Made by a program: the position numbers and the translations under genes. This document shows, piece by piece, positions 34,098 to 45,401 of a stretch of DNA of 64,000 bases. Source of the DNA: Avena insularis (taxonomy: Eukaryota > Streptophyta > Magnoliopsida > Poales > Poaceae); assembly GCA_023614405.1 (NCBI GenBank), contig CM042688.1, positions 74,138,253 to 74,202,252 of the forward strand, in the 5' to 3' direction. Each line of letters starts with the position of its first letter. The first letter of the stretch is position 1. The notes beneath the pieces were generated by a model. It was not told the origin of the DNA, did no database searches, and saw only the letters and a list, made by a program, of their open reading frames with translations.

Positions 34098-35491
34098 TGA
34101 TGACCCACAAGTATAGGGGGTGTATCGCAGTATTTTCGAGGGAAGTGAAACCCAATTTATTGATTCGACACAAGGGGAGCCAAAGAACATTTATAAGCCT
34201 TAACAACTGAGTTGTCAATTCAGCTGCACCTAGAAACAATCTTGCTCACAGCAGTTTATCAGTAGCAATAGTTTTGTAGTAGGAATAGTAAAGTAGCAGT
34301 AGTAGTAAAGTAAAGACAGCAGTAACAATAGCAGTAAACAGTAGGATTCGAGTGCGGTAGGCATAGGGATGGATGGACGGGCGTTGCATGGACAATACAA
34401 TTCACATAACAATCAGAAGATAGGGCAATTGCAGATAAATAAGATAAAGCATCCAAGTACTAGATAATCCTAGGCATGTGTTCCATATATAGTCATACGT
34501 GCTCGCAATGAGAACTTGCACACCATCTTTTGTCCTGCCAGCCCATTTGCAGCGGGGCCTCAAGGGAACTACTGGCAATTAAGTTGCTCCTTTTAATAAA
34601 GCACCGGAGTAAAGCATTAACACTCCATGAACACATGTGATTCTCACATCAAAGCCATTCCCTCCGGTTATCCCGATTTCTGTCACTTCGGGGCCATTGG
34701 TTCCGGACAACAACGTGTGTATACAACTTGCAGGTAAGACCAAAAACAATACTATCATAATGAATCAATAACATGTTCAGATCTTAAATCATGGCACTTG
34801 GGCCCTAGTGACAAGCATTAAGCACAACAAGTCTCAACAAAGTCATAAAGCACTAATAGTAGATACTAGGCACCATGCCCTAACAATTTGATGCCATTAC
34901 ATAAACGATTTCATCCAATCCCTACCATCCCCATAGCCTACAGCGGGGGATTACTCACTCATAGATGGGGGAAACATGGATGGTCGATGGAGAAGCGATG
35001 GTGATGATGATGGCGGTGATCTCCTCCAATTCCCCGTCCTGGCAGGGTGCCAGAACAGAGTTTCTGGTGCTGTTTCGTGGAATCTGGTGGTGGCGGTGGA
35101 GCAGAACTCCTTCTGGGAAAACACCAAACCCTCCTGAGTTTTTAGGTCAGAAGGCAACTTATAGGCGAAGAGGAAGACCAAGGGGCAGCCTAGGGCGGCA
35201 AGACCATGCCCTGGCGCGGCCAGGCCCAGCCCGCGCCTGGGGGTGGTGTGGCCAGGCCCTGGCTCTCCTCCGTCTCGTATTATGGCTCCGGGAGTCTTCT
35301 AGTGAAATAGGATTTTCGGCATATTTTCCGAGATTTTTCCTGATAGTTGATTTTCTGCACAAAAAGTAGACACCAAGGCAATTCTGCTGAAAACAGCGTC
35401 AGTCCGCGTTAGTTGCATCCAAATCACACAAGTTTAGAGGAGAAACAATAGCAAAAGTGTTCGGGAAAGTAGATACGTTTTGGACGTATCA
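34098..35491 (-). repeat. F 5' LTR
   Basis: 1394-bp LTR next to the PBS. It carries the TAC/GTA-rich stretch (34260-34340), the GC-rich island (35200-35260) and a TATAAG box. It retains the 223 bp missing from the other LTR. It aligns in reverse with LTR A at the window start. Confidence 0.93.
35158..35163 (-). promoter_or_regulatory. F 5' LTR TATAAG box
   Basis: On the minus strand cgcCTATAAGttgcc, just downstream of the GC-rich island. The same cgcctataag context recurs at 141-148, at 50338-50345 and, inverted, near 51312-51320 and 58075-58083, which supports a conserved promoter. Confidence 0.5.
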
Positions 35492-35718
35492 TTGGACAAC
35501 AACAAAGTCAAAGAGTTGGGTTTTTGGTGCTCACACATTACTAATCCGGCTACGATATAAGCGACTTAACCCAGCCGAGATATAAAAATATGAAAGCAAG
35601 AAGAACAATTATTATGGCAGTCCCCGAGTTTCTGCTTGGGGTGCCAAAGTTCCATTGATAACCTCATTGCTGACATACATACCGACATATGAGTAGCTCG
35701 GATACATTCACCTCTTTG
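35492..35718 (-). other. E sequence between nested F and the end of pol
   Basis: Starts with TTGGA, the right target duplication of F. About 220 bp of E's 3' untranslated sequence; no gene is seen. Confidence 0.6.
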
Positions 35719-38700
35719 TCAGGTGTAAAAAGGATGAAGTAGTGCTACATTCCACGGTCGCTTAGATTCCTCTCCGGACTTGTCCGCCTTGTTCTTTTCC
35801 TATGGCTGTGCATCAATAAGATAGTAGGAATCATTATGCAAAGCTTTGCTTACAATGAAAGGTCCTTCCCATGGAGGGGATAACTTATGCATTCCAGCAG
35901 TGCATTACACCAACCGGAGTACCAAATCACCTTCCCGGAAAACTCAGGGGTTTACTTTCCGGCTATGGTAGTGTCGGAGATTTTGCTGATATATGGCGGA
36001 TCTGGATAAGGCCAGTTCTCTCGCTTCTTCCAGCAGATCAACATCATTTTGCTGGGCTTCGTGCACTTCGGCTTCTGTGTATTGGGTGACTCTTAGCGAA
36101 TCATGCTCTATGTCGGCTGGTAATACACCTTCTGCCCCATATCCCAGAAAAAATGGCGTATAGCTTGTTGATCGATTCGGAGTTATTCTTAAACTCCACA
36201 ATACTGCTGGTAGTTCTTCTATCCAGCACCCCGCTGATCTTTGCAGCGGCTCTGTGAGCCGGGGTTTTATCCCAGACAATACCAGTCTGTTGGATCTTTC
36301 CACTTGCCCGTTCGATGCGGGGTGGGCCACCGAGGCTAGATCTAGCCGGATTTTCTTTTCTCGGCAGAACCTCGCGAATGCTCCTTCAGCGAAATTAGTA
36401 CCATTATCAGTTATGATACTGTGGGGGTAGCCATATCTCAGGATTATATCCTTGAGAAACTTCACCGCTGTTGCCCCATCAAATTTCCTGATTGGCTTCA
36501 CTTTGATCCATTTAGTGAATTTGTCGACCATAACTAGGATATGGATCATTCCTCCTTTAGCCGGCTTAAATGGCCCTACCATGTCTAGGCACCATACATC
36601 AAATGGCCAAGTAATGGGGATAGTTTTGAGTTCCGACATTGGCAGATGAGTTTTCGTGGCGTATCTCTAAAACCATTGAATTTTCTCACCAAATCTTCTA
36701 CTTGCTCCAAGGCACTTGGCCAATAAAATCCATGCCAGAAAGCTTTTGCCACTAGTGCTCGTGAAGATGCATGGCGACCACATTCTCCTTGGTGGATATC
36801 TCGAAGTATGTCAAGTCCTTCCTCCGGGTCAATGCACTGTTGTAGTACTATGGTTGCACTTCTCTTGTATAGTTCGGCATTGATAATGGTATAGCCCTTT
36901 GCCCTTCTCTGGATCTGCCTTGAGTGTATCTCATCACCTGGCAAGATTCCCTCTTTCAGGAAGTCAAATATTGGCTTGGCCCAAGTGGGTATAGCTCGGA
37001 TTGAGAAAGGTTCCTCGTCAATTTCCATTGCATCCACCAATATAACTCCCGTCGGGTTTGGCTAACCAGTCCCCGGGTTTGCTGAGGCAGTCCCCGGGTT
37101 TGCTGAGGTGCCTCCCGAATCTATTTCCATTGGTGTAGCTTCTGACCCGGAGAATGCCGGGATATAAATTGATTCGGATTCAGGCGATGGAGTAATAGAT
37201 GGTTTTCTTAAGTGTTCCAAGGCAACATTTGGCAGGATTGGTTGCCGGGATGAGCCCAACTTAGACAGTATGTCGGCTGCCTCGTTTTCGATCCGAGGTA
37301 TGTGGTGGAATTCACATCCCTCGAAGAATCCGCTTATCTTTTGCACATGGAACCTGTAAAGGGCCATATTGGCATCCAAGGCATCCCAGTTGCCAGATAC
37401 TTTCTACACCACCAAATCCGAGTCTCCAAAGCATTGTATCCGACGTATACCCACTTCTTTTGCTACTTTGAGACCATGCACTAGTGCCTCATATTCCGCG
37501 ACATTATTCGAGGCGCTAAAGTGGATCTGGAGGACATATGTCAATTGATCTTTCTTGGGCGTGGTAAGCACTACTCCAGCGCCCAGCCCTTCTTTCAGTT
37601 TTGATCCATCAAAGTGTATTCGCCAATAATTGGAGTCCGGTAGAGGTGGATCGTATTGCATTTCGGCCCAGTCCACAAAGAAATCCGCCACAGCCTGCGA
37701 TTTGATCGCATCTCTTCTGTCAAACTGTGGTGCATACGGGGCTAGCTCCATTGCCCATTTTGCTATCCGGCCACTTGCATCTTTGTTACTCATAATCTCT
37801 GATATGGGTGCCTCACATATCACCTTGATGGGATGTTCCTCAAAGTAGTGTTTGAGTTTTTTGGCCGACATATACACGCCATATGCCATCTTTTGATAGT
37901 GAGGGTAATTCTGTTTGAAGCAGATAATACCTCGCTCAGATAATACACTGGCCTTTGCACCGACTTTCCTTCTTCTTCGTGCTCCACTATAGTTACTACA
38001 CTTACGACTCGGTTGGTCATGGCTACATAGAGCAACATTGGCTCATTGGGTAGTGGTGCGGCTAGGATTGGTGCAGTAGACAACATCTTTTTCAATTCTC
38101 GAAATGTGCTATCGGCTTGTGGCGTCCATGTGAATTTGTCTGCTTTTTTCATTAATTGGTAGAGGGGCAATGCCTTCTCTCCCATCCAACATATGAACCG
38201 GCTTAATGATGCTAGACAACCAGTGAACTTTTGCACTTTGTTAAGGCATTTTGGCAATTCCATTCTCTCTATAGCCCGGATCTTCATCGGGTTAGCTTCA
38301 ATACCTCGACTAGACACCAGAAAACTGAGTAATTTTCTTGCGGGCACACCAAAAGTGCATTTCTCCGGGTTAAGCTTCATCCAGAACCGTCTCAAGTTCA
38401 CGAATGTCTGCCGGATGTCATCAAGGAGCGTATTGCTTTCCTTGGTTTTTATTACCACATCGTCCATGTAAACTTGCACGTTTCGACCTATTTGGTCATG
38501 TAAACATTTTTGCATGCATTGCTAGTACATTGCTCCAGCAGTACGTAATCCAAACGGCATAGTGTGATAGCAATAAGCCCCGTATGGGGTAATAAACGCA
38601 GTCTTTATTTGATCATCCGGGTTTAGAGGTATCTGGTGGAAACCAGAATACGCATCAATGAATGATAACAACTCACATCCGGCAGTTGAGTCTATGACTT

Positions 38701-39880
38701 GATCTATTCTAGGGAGTGGGAATGGATCTTTAGGACACGCCTTATTCAGGTTCGTGTAATCAATGCACATGTTCCATACCACGGCCACATTCGGATCATC
38801 CTTCTTCTTTTCCACAAGCATCAAATTAGAGAACCAATCTGGATAGAGTACTTCCATGATAAACCCGGCTGCAAGGAGCCTAGGTGTCTCATCCCCAATG
38901 ACTTTTTTTCTGTCCTTGGCGAAACACCAGAGAGGTTGCTTCACTGGCTTAGCACCGGGTCTTATGTTTAAAGAGTGCTCGGCCAACTCCCTCGGCACAC
39001 CTTGCAGATCCTGTGTGGACCAAGCAAAGATATCCCGATTCTCACGGAGGAAGTTGACGAGCTCGCTTTCCTATTTGCTGCTTAACCCGACACCAATGGT
39101 TACGGTGCGCTCTGGGAATTGATCGTTGATTGGCACTTTCTTTGTATCCTTGGTTGCTTGGAATGACACGCTTCCATGCGGGTTGGTCAGAGCCGGCATA
39201 TGTTGCTGTGTGGATTGAGCCAATGCTGCCACTTCATGTATCCTTCTTTTTTCCTGAGCTATCACGAGTGACTCGGCCAAGTTTGATCCGGCAGAGGCAC
39301 ACTCAATCAAACGCCTGAAGTCCCTGGATACAGTTATCACTCCCGTAGGTCCGGGCAGTTTCATATTTAAGTAGCTGATGTGAGTACTTGCCATGAACTT
39401 GTTCTGCGCGGGCCTGCCGAGTAACGCGTGATAGGCGCTCTCCAGATTCACTACTTCGAACTCCAAATTTTCAGTCCAGCAATTATCTCTCATACCAAAC
39501 AACACATCAACCCGGACCTTGCCAATTGGCTCACTGGAGATACCTGGCACAATGCCGTGAAATGTGGTCCTTGTTGCTTGCAGCATGTTCTCTGATATTC
39601 CCAACTTGTGCATGGTATCCTTGTACATGATGTTGATGCTACTGTCATTGTCAATCAACACTTTGGAAAACCTCACATTGAGATTTGGCCCGATGAACGT
39701 CGGATCCAGGACCAGCACGTAGATCCCTAGACTAGGCATGATCTTTGGGTGATCCTTGATACTCCACGTAATTTCCTGGTCTGACCAAGGCATATATCTT
39801 ATCACTGCTGGCATTACCGCATTTACCTCCATATGCCGGCGCTGCAAGCTTTTCCGGTCAGTTTCTTCCGTGGTAAACAC
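35719..39880 (-). pseudogene. E polyprotein: protease, RT, degenerate RNase H, second RNase H, integrase
   Basis: Reading leftward: a retropepsin-like domain (KVLIDNDSSINIMY near 39645; ALLGRP near 39405), RT (CIDYTNLNKACPKDPFPLP near 38760, LSFIDAYSGFHQI, catalytic VYMDDVV near 38470) and a first RNase H lacking clear catalytic acids (38060-37890). A second archaeal-type RNase H follows at 37640-37420 (IHFDGSKLKEGLGAGVVL, NNVAEYEALVHGL, FGDSDLVV), then an HHCC module whose final Cys pair is lost (about 36760-36660). The integrase has LDMVGPF, ITDNGTNF and GQVERSN (36600-36310) and a C-terminal domain to 35719. Stops at 39071 and 38522 lie in the same frame and look like CAG to TAG changes. 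Frameshifts occur near 37860, 37400, 37050 and 36640. Confidence 0.85.
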
Positions 39881-40129
39881 ATAGTAGCTTTGATGATGCT
39901 CAATGTATTCGTTTCACCCCTCATTTGCATGATAACCTTGGTCCTGCTGCTGGTTATTGTTTACCTGATGCACATCATCCCTCCTTTCCTGATTTTCATA
40001 TCTCAGCGGAGGTGGAGGCAACATTAGTTGTTGTCCATTCCCCCTGTTAGTAATGGCTGCCGAGGTGCTTCATTTCGAGGTACTTCGTTCCGAGGTGTCT
40101 GAGCATTCCCCGAACTACTTTGCTCTAGT
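39881..40129 (-). pseudogene. E gag C-terminal remnant
   Basis: About 250 bp upstream of the protease. It is consistent with the end of gag and the linker before protease, but decayed, with no recognisable domain. It is cut at 40130 by the copia LTR of G. Confidence 0.4.
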
Positions 40130-41920
40130 TGTAGGGGTTCCGCGTATGAAAACAATAAATTTTTACCCTACGCCCCTGAACCCCTGATGCTGCCAGGACC
40201 TATCTATTAGTAATACAGTAATGGGAGGGTCTTTTCACGAACTTGCCCTTGAAGACCGAAAAGCGTTGTCAATGCTCAGGAGAGCGTGGTTGATGTAGAC
40301 GAGCCGAAGCCGACCTCAAGGTCGTGATGAAGTCCTTGCACTCCAGCGGCTCCAACGACTTGAGTGCCTCAAGTGCGACACCTCACAGGGAGTTACACAT
40401 GTCCGGTGCCTGACGATGACTCCCGCTTCCCCGATCCAGCAGCAGTTGCGGAATTAGAGCTCCTGGATCCGAATCCCGTAGCACGACGGCGCTCTGCGGT
40501 GAAGATATCTCTCATTCGCGCAGTCCGAACTTGGGACCATGGTCACGAGAGAGAGAGAGAGAGAAAATATCAATTGGAGGTCTTCCCAAAAGTGAGAAGA
40601 CCTTTATTGAATATTGTGTGTATTTATCTGGCCAAATACCCCCACTATATATAGGGGGAGGGGAGGTACTACCTCCCTCAAAGTCCTGGGGTGGGACTAA
40701 AGGAGAGGAGGAGGTGGGGGAGGCACCGCCGGCCAGCCCCCACCATGGGCCCCACGTGGGGAAGGCCCACTAGGGTCGCCGACCACTCCCCTTGGCCCCT
40801 CCTAGGGGTTCGGCCCCTCTTGGGCCCTTTCCCCTCCGGGAATTGGCCCATTAAGCCCTTTGACCATTTAATTGATTTTTTCTTTTATTAAATAATTATG
40901 AGTAAATGATTAAATCAATATTAAACATTCATTCACATATTGTTCAATCTCCGTGGCTATGTAACACCTTCCACCTCCACTCCGGACATCCTCTGGACTT
41001 ACCGAAACCCTTCCGGTTTTCTCTCTACTATTGTTTGGCGATTCTACCGATCCTATAAACACTCTCTAAGCATCATCAAACCCTTAAGTGTGATACCCTA
41101 CAGTTTGGGAACACTCTAGACATTGTCGGGACACTCTCGGACCAATGATCGATAGAGGGACCTAGATGGCCATGTGACCCCTGTGCGTTCCACGAAGATC
41201 TTTCGTCGTTTGAACTGGGACGGTCGTGTCTTATTCCCTTTGTCTCTCGATAGTTGCATTACCCGAGATCTGATCAATGACATCACCATGTCGTGTTCAA
41301 TCTCGTTACCGAACAATGCTACTTGACTCGTTCCGACAAGTGATATCCCTATGATCAAATCACACGTTGCGCAGCTATTGGATATAACCTCTCCGAGTGG
41401 GCCCTAGAGTATCTTTCCGTCACATGGACAGACAAATCCCATTCTTGACATATATTGCCTCTATGATTTCCTCCGAGTACCTGAACACACCTTTATAACC
41501 ACTGTATTACCAAGTGGCGCTTGATGCTATCTAAGCACTCTCAGGAGACAGTGATTGATATAGCCTCACGGTCTAAGGAATAGTCTACGAGGATCCATTT
41601 CTAATCATCGTAACTTGAACTTCGTGACATGATCGGGTCATGATGTTTAGGTTGGGTATTGGTTCATCATCTCATTCTCACAATGAGTTGACTCCATTTC
41701 CAACTGGCATAAATGCCACATGATCAGGAAACATGATCATCTGTTGACCAATGAACCAGTGACTAGAGTTTCACTGGGAACCCCTAGTTGTTTATATATC
41801 ACACGTGTATTGATGTTTCCACTCAATATAGTTATAGCATGATATAAAACTTAATCATAAACTATATGAAATATGATAATGGTCCTTATTACTATTTGTC
41901 TCTAGGGCATATTTCCAATA
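40130..41920 (-). repeat. G 3' LTR
   Basis: 1791 bp from tgtaggggttcc to atttccaata. The last bases should be CA; TA suggests one G-to-A type change on the element strand. Reversed, it opens TATTGGAAATATGCCCTAGA, close to the TGTTGGAAATATGCC start of BARE/Angela/WIS LTRs. It contains a (GA)n run at 40546-40563 and a TATATATA at 40646-40653. Confidence 0.85.
40546..40563. repeat. (GA)n microsatellite in G LTR
   Basis: About nine GA units, followed by aaaatatc. Confidence 0.85.
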
Positions 41921-44754
41921 GTGTCCCACTTGCACTAGGGTACAAATACACTAACTGCATTTGTTCTTAATCATTGGCACCATATATCCGGTACCCTGAA
42001 CATGCTTGCTCATGGAAGAGGTTGAGTCTTGGGTCTATACTTTATAGTCCCAAATCCTTTGCAACTTACTAATGTCACCTTGATTGACATTAATACGTTA
42101 TCATCACATGATAACATCTGTGTGTATGCATCGTCGCTATGGCAGCAGAACGAGGCCTGATTCCAGGAGCCTATAGTGACTTTAGATCAACCTCGAGGGC
42201 TTTCTCATGGGTACTGTGCCCTGGACACATCATTCTACGTTAAAAGCGAACTAGCCCCACCATAACATTATACAACACTTTAGATGGTACCCTTATCTAT
42301 TATTATAAATGTATTCATCGAAACACGAGTGCACTCTGTGCAACTTTCGATGTTTTTGTTCACCTCGCTTCCTACTTGACTTTAATCGGTATTTACAGGA
42401 GTTTCCAACATATTCCCTTATAACATAACCATTTATGCTTTAAGATATGTCATCCTTTATGGATTTCGAAAATGTGTCTGTAGTTCTATATTAGACACTA
42501 CAGACAAACTTAGCTCAACGTTCTATGGTTCCAACTTAATCACTTTTAAACGTTCCTTATTTGGATCACATATTATGCTAAGTTATCATCATGGTTTTAT
42601 AAGATAGAACATGTGTCTCAACATAGTGGATGATGATCATCCTTTTCTTTCTTTCAACCATTGATGTTAAACTTAATGTTATTCCTAACTTGAGTTATTA
42701 AGGACTAGTTCCTTAATTAACTTCTATTTTGAAACCCTTTTCAGAATCCGTTAAGGAATACTACATAATATCATAACACACTTATTATCAACTTCTACCC
42801 CTTATAAATCAGCATTTATCGGTACTTGCACTTTTATTCTTAATGTGTCGAATACACACTTAAGAATAACTCCTATAAGCTCCCACTCAAAATATGCTTC
42901 TAACATATTTGGGTATGAGTCACTACTCTTACTCAAACTATGTTCCTACATATTTGAATTTGAGATTTATATTGCTCCCACTCAAAAATATGTCATTCAC
43001 ATATTGTTTTAGGAAGACTTTTATAGCTCCCACTCAATTTCCTGCAAATTGCATATCTACTCACTATTTTGAACAACTTAAAAATCTTTGATCAAATATC
43101 AAACTTGGAGATTTACTATGAGATACTAGTACTTTTACTAGTCTTAAATCCACTAGACATTTAGCACACTTAAATCAAATTCATTTGAATTTGTCCAATA
43201 CTTGACAAATTATGCTTTTGTCATTCACCCCCTTTTCCACTATGGCTTTGCAGTCATTTTGAAAAATTCAAGTAACCCCTTTTACTTGTGAGATTCAGCA
43301 ACGAATTGCTTTCTAATCACAAGGGAATTTTGCCATGGGATTTCTCATAACTTTAGCTTACCATTATTTCCTTAGTAGTTCGTAGGTATGTCATATTCCG
43401 GTAATCAAGACAAATGATTCACAAATGTCTCCATACAAGATATGGGATACATTTTGAATTCTACTTCATGTAGTGAAAACACTAGTGGCGAAAATACAAT
43501 GATCATTATCATTGATTCTTTCCTTCTGTGAAGAGAATCGTTCAGGAACGTTGTCCGTTGTGCTTATCAACACTCTGATGTAGGGATATGACTCCTCATT
43601 GTGTTTTTCATTATCTTTCATTTTCTTAATAATCGAGAAATATCACTAAAAGTGAGATTTCTCAAGAATGCACCAAAATCCAAGCAATACAAGTTTTGCT
43701 TCTCTTTTGGTTTCAGCTATGGATTTTGTATTCAAAGTTTCCAATGAATACTCTACAAGGACTTACTCGCTATTGTTTTGGTTATATCTAACAACCCCCA
43801 AAACTATTACGACGATCCATACAAGATATGGAGCCGCTTTCACGAATTCAAATGGTTCACTATATATTCTAATTGAGTGCTAACTATTTATAACTAATGG
43901 GCTCTACATCTACACTACAACGATTTATTTGGTACCATCTATTTACCCATTTTTATATCTAATATCATATTGTGATGCTTTGCATTTTGACATTTCAAAA
44001 CGCTTTGCATTCCACAATTTCTTTTATGCCATATTTATAAAGTTGAATTTCATTACTCTTGATCATATCATAGTAATTAGATTCTCTTTTATATTTATAC
44101 GTCTTGTTGATGAAACACTTTGATCAAATCAAATAGTTTCATATTCATGTTTCCTTTGGTAAACTTCTTTACACATTTAAACAATCATATAATGATAATT
44201 ACCATTTTTGTTAAAACACAATACATCGAATATGTATTTATTTTGAACAATTCATTAAAACATTTTGTATTCAAGTAATATACAGTGTTCAAGTTATTTT
44301 TGCCGAACTTAGGAATGATTTATATGTGCTAAGAAATCAAATGTATTTCACATATTATCACATAATTTTGAATTTAAACAATGGTTTCATTCATTAATGA
44401 ACATATCATTAAGTTGGGTATTTTAAGGCATTTCAATATTTCACAAATGTTCATGCATTATCAATTAGTTTCAAACAACAAGGATAATTTACATATAATC
44501 AAACAAGATATGAACACGAATAGAAATCATTCATAAAAGTGGAACAACTGTTTGTTACAAGCTCATATGAATAACCGTCTCACAAAGTGTGAGACACACT
44601 AAAGAAGTTCACAATCTGTTGATTACAATAACTATCCAAAACATAAACTAAATGATAAATGCTGAGGGAGAGTGTCGTTGGCCATCATCATCATGCTCGC
44701 CATCAACACGCAATGTCACCTCCTCTCCAGCAAGCACCTCTCATGCAGAAGGAC
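41921..44754 (-). other. G internal non-coding region
   Basis: AT-rich, about 2.8 kb, beginning with the copia purine tract (gtgtcccacttgcact on the plus strand). It contains several ctcccactcaa repeats (42880-43040). Open frames are short and of low complexity. No pol domain was found; this is either replaced or very decayed sequence. Confidence 0.65.
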
Positions 44755-44852
44755 CTGTTTTTAGCAAAATAGAACAAGTATCAAATATACTTAACACTGC
44801 AAATGTGTTTGCAAGATTATAACATTTATAAAATTGTATATCAAATATATAC
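44755..44852 (-). other. Candidate 98-bp intron at the end of G gag
   Basis: On the minus strand the donor context is AAAG|GTATAT and the acceptor is CTAAAAACAG|GTCC. The 98 bases between are AT-rich. Spliced, gag would read four more codons and stop at TGA; unspliced, it stops inside this segment. BARE-type copia elements are known to make a spliced gag-only RNA using a roughly 100-base intron at this place. Confidence 0.5.
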
Positions 44853-45401
44853 CTTTGTCGTTGATGACCTTAGTGACAATGGGTTCAACCACCACATCTC
44901 TGAAATGTGATATGAACTCGTGGAAATCCTGTGTTTCCGCGTCGCCTCTCATAATGCAAATCCTGACTTGTGCTTGAAAGCTTGGTGGCAGCAACCGCAG
45001 CACAACTCCTATTGCAAAAGAGCTTGTGAACCAGTTGTCCAGGAAGTATGCCAGACTCATGTATGCATCATATATGCTCAACAAGTGATCGTCCAGTGAG
45101 GAGCCTTCCTCCATCTTTATGGAGAGGAAGTCCCCCATCAGCTCATACTCCCATATGCGCACTTGTTCCATGAAATGCGATCTCAAATGTGCCATAACCG
45201 TTCGGGGATTAAGACTTCCCACCATTGGCCATAGCCCATCTTCCATCCCGAGGCGCATCGTTACTGTTATGAATGTGGCCATCACACGATGACGGCAGTG
45301 GAGATCCCGCTGCTCCTGGGTCTCATGAGAATAGGGTGGCTCCAAGTACATCTCGTAGATCATGTAGTCAGCCACTTTGTTCTCACCAAGGAGATCATAA
45401 A

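Larger units (their letters stand above)
25931..35491 (-). mobile_element. F: complete non-autonomous Athila-like gypsy element
   Basis: The boundaries are exact: plus-strand ends tgatgaccc... (25931) and ...gacgtatca (35491), flanked on both sides by TTGGA (25926-25930 and 35492-35496). It has two LTRs, a tRNA-Asp PBS, a purine tract, a gag-protease frame and an extra ORF, all on the minus strand. There is no trace of RT, RNase H or integrase; about 0.8 kb of non-coding DNA lies where they would be. Internal organisation and PBS match the Athila lineage, and related Triticeae families such as Sabrina are known to lack pol. Family name is not confirmed. Confidence 0.92.
19235..40129 (-). mobile_element. 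E: Tat-lineage Ty3/gypsy element with antisense accessory gene
   Basis: A 3' LTR (19235-20050) is followed by an antisense spliced gene (20719-25516) and then, beyond nested element F (25931-35491), by integrase, a second RNase H, RT and protease on the minus strand (35719-39880). Tat-lineage plant elements are known for a duplicated (archaeal-type) RNase H and for extra ORFs between pol and the 3' LTR, some antisense; both are seen here. The 5' LTR, PBS and most of gag are missing because copia G starts at 40130. Five bases before the LTR are gtacc (19230-19234). Confidence 0.8.

Noticed and set aside
34259..34456. Tyr/Cys/Leu-rich small frames, also at 851-1093 and 26048-26289
   Set aside because: They are translations of the TAC/GTA-rich stretch present in all LTRs of this family.
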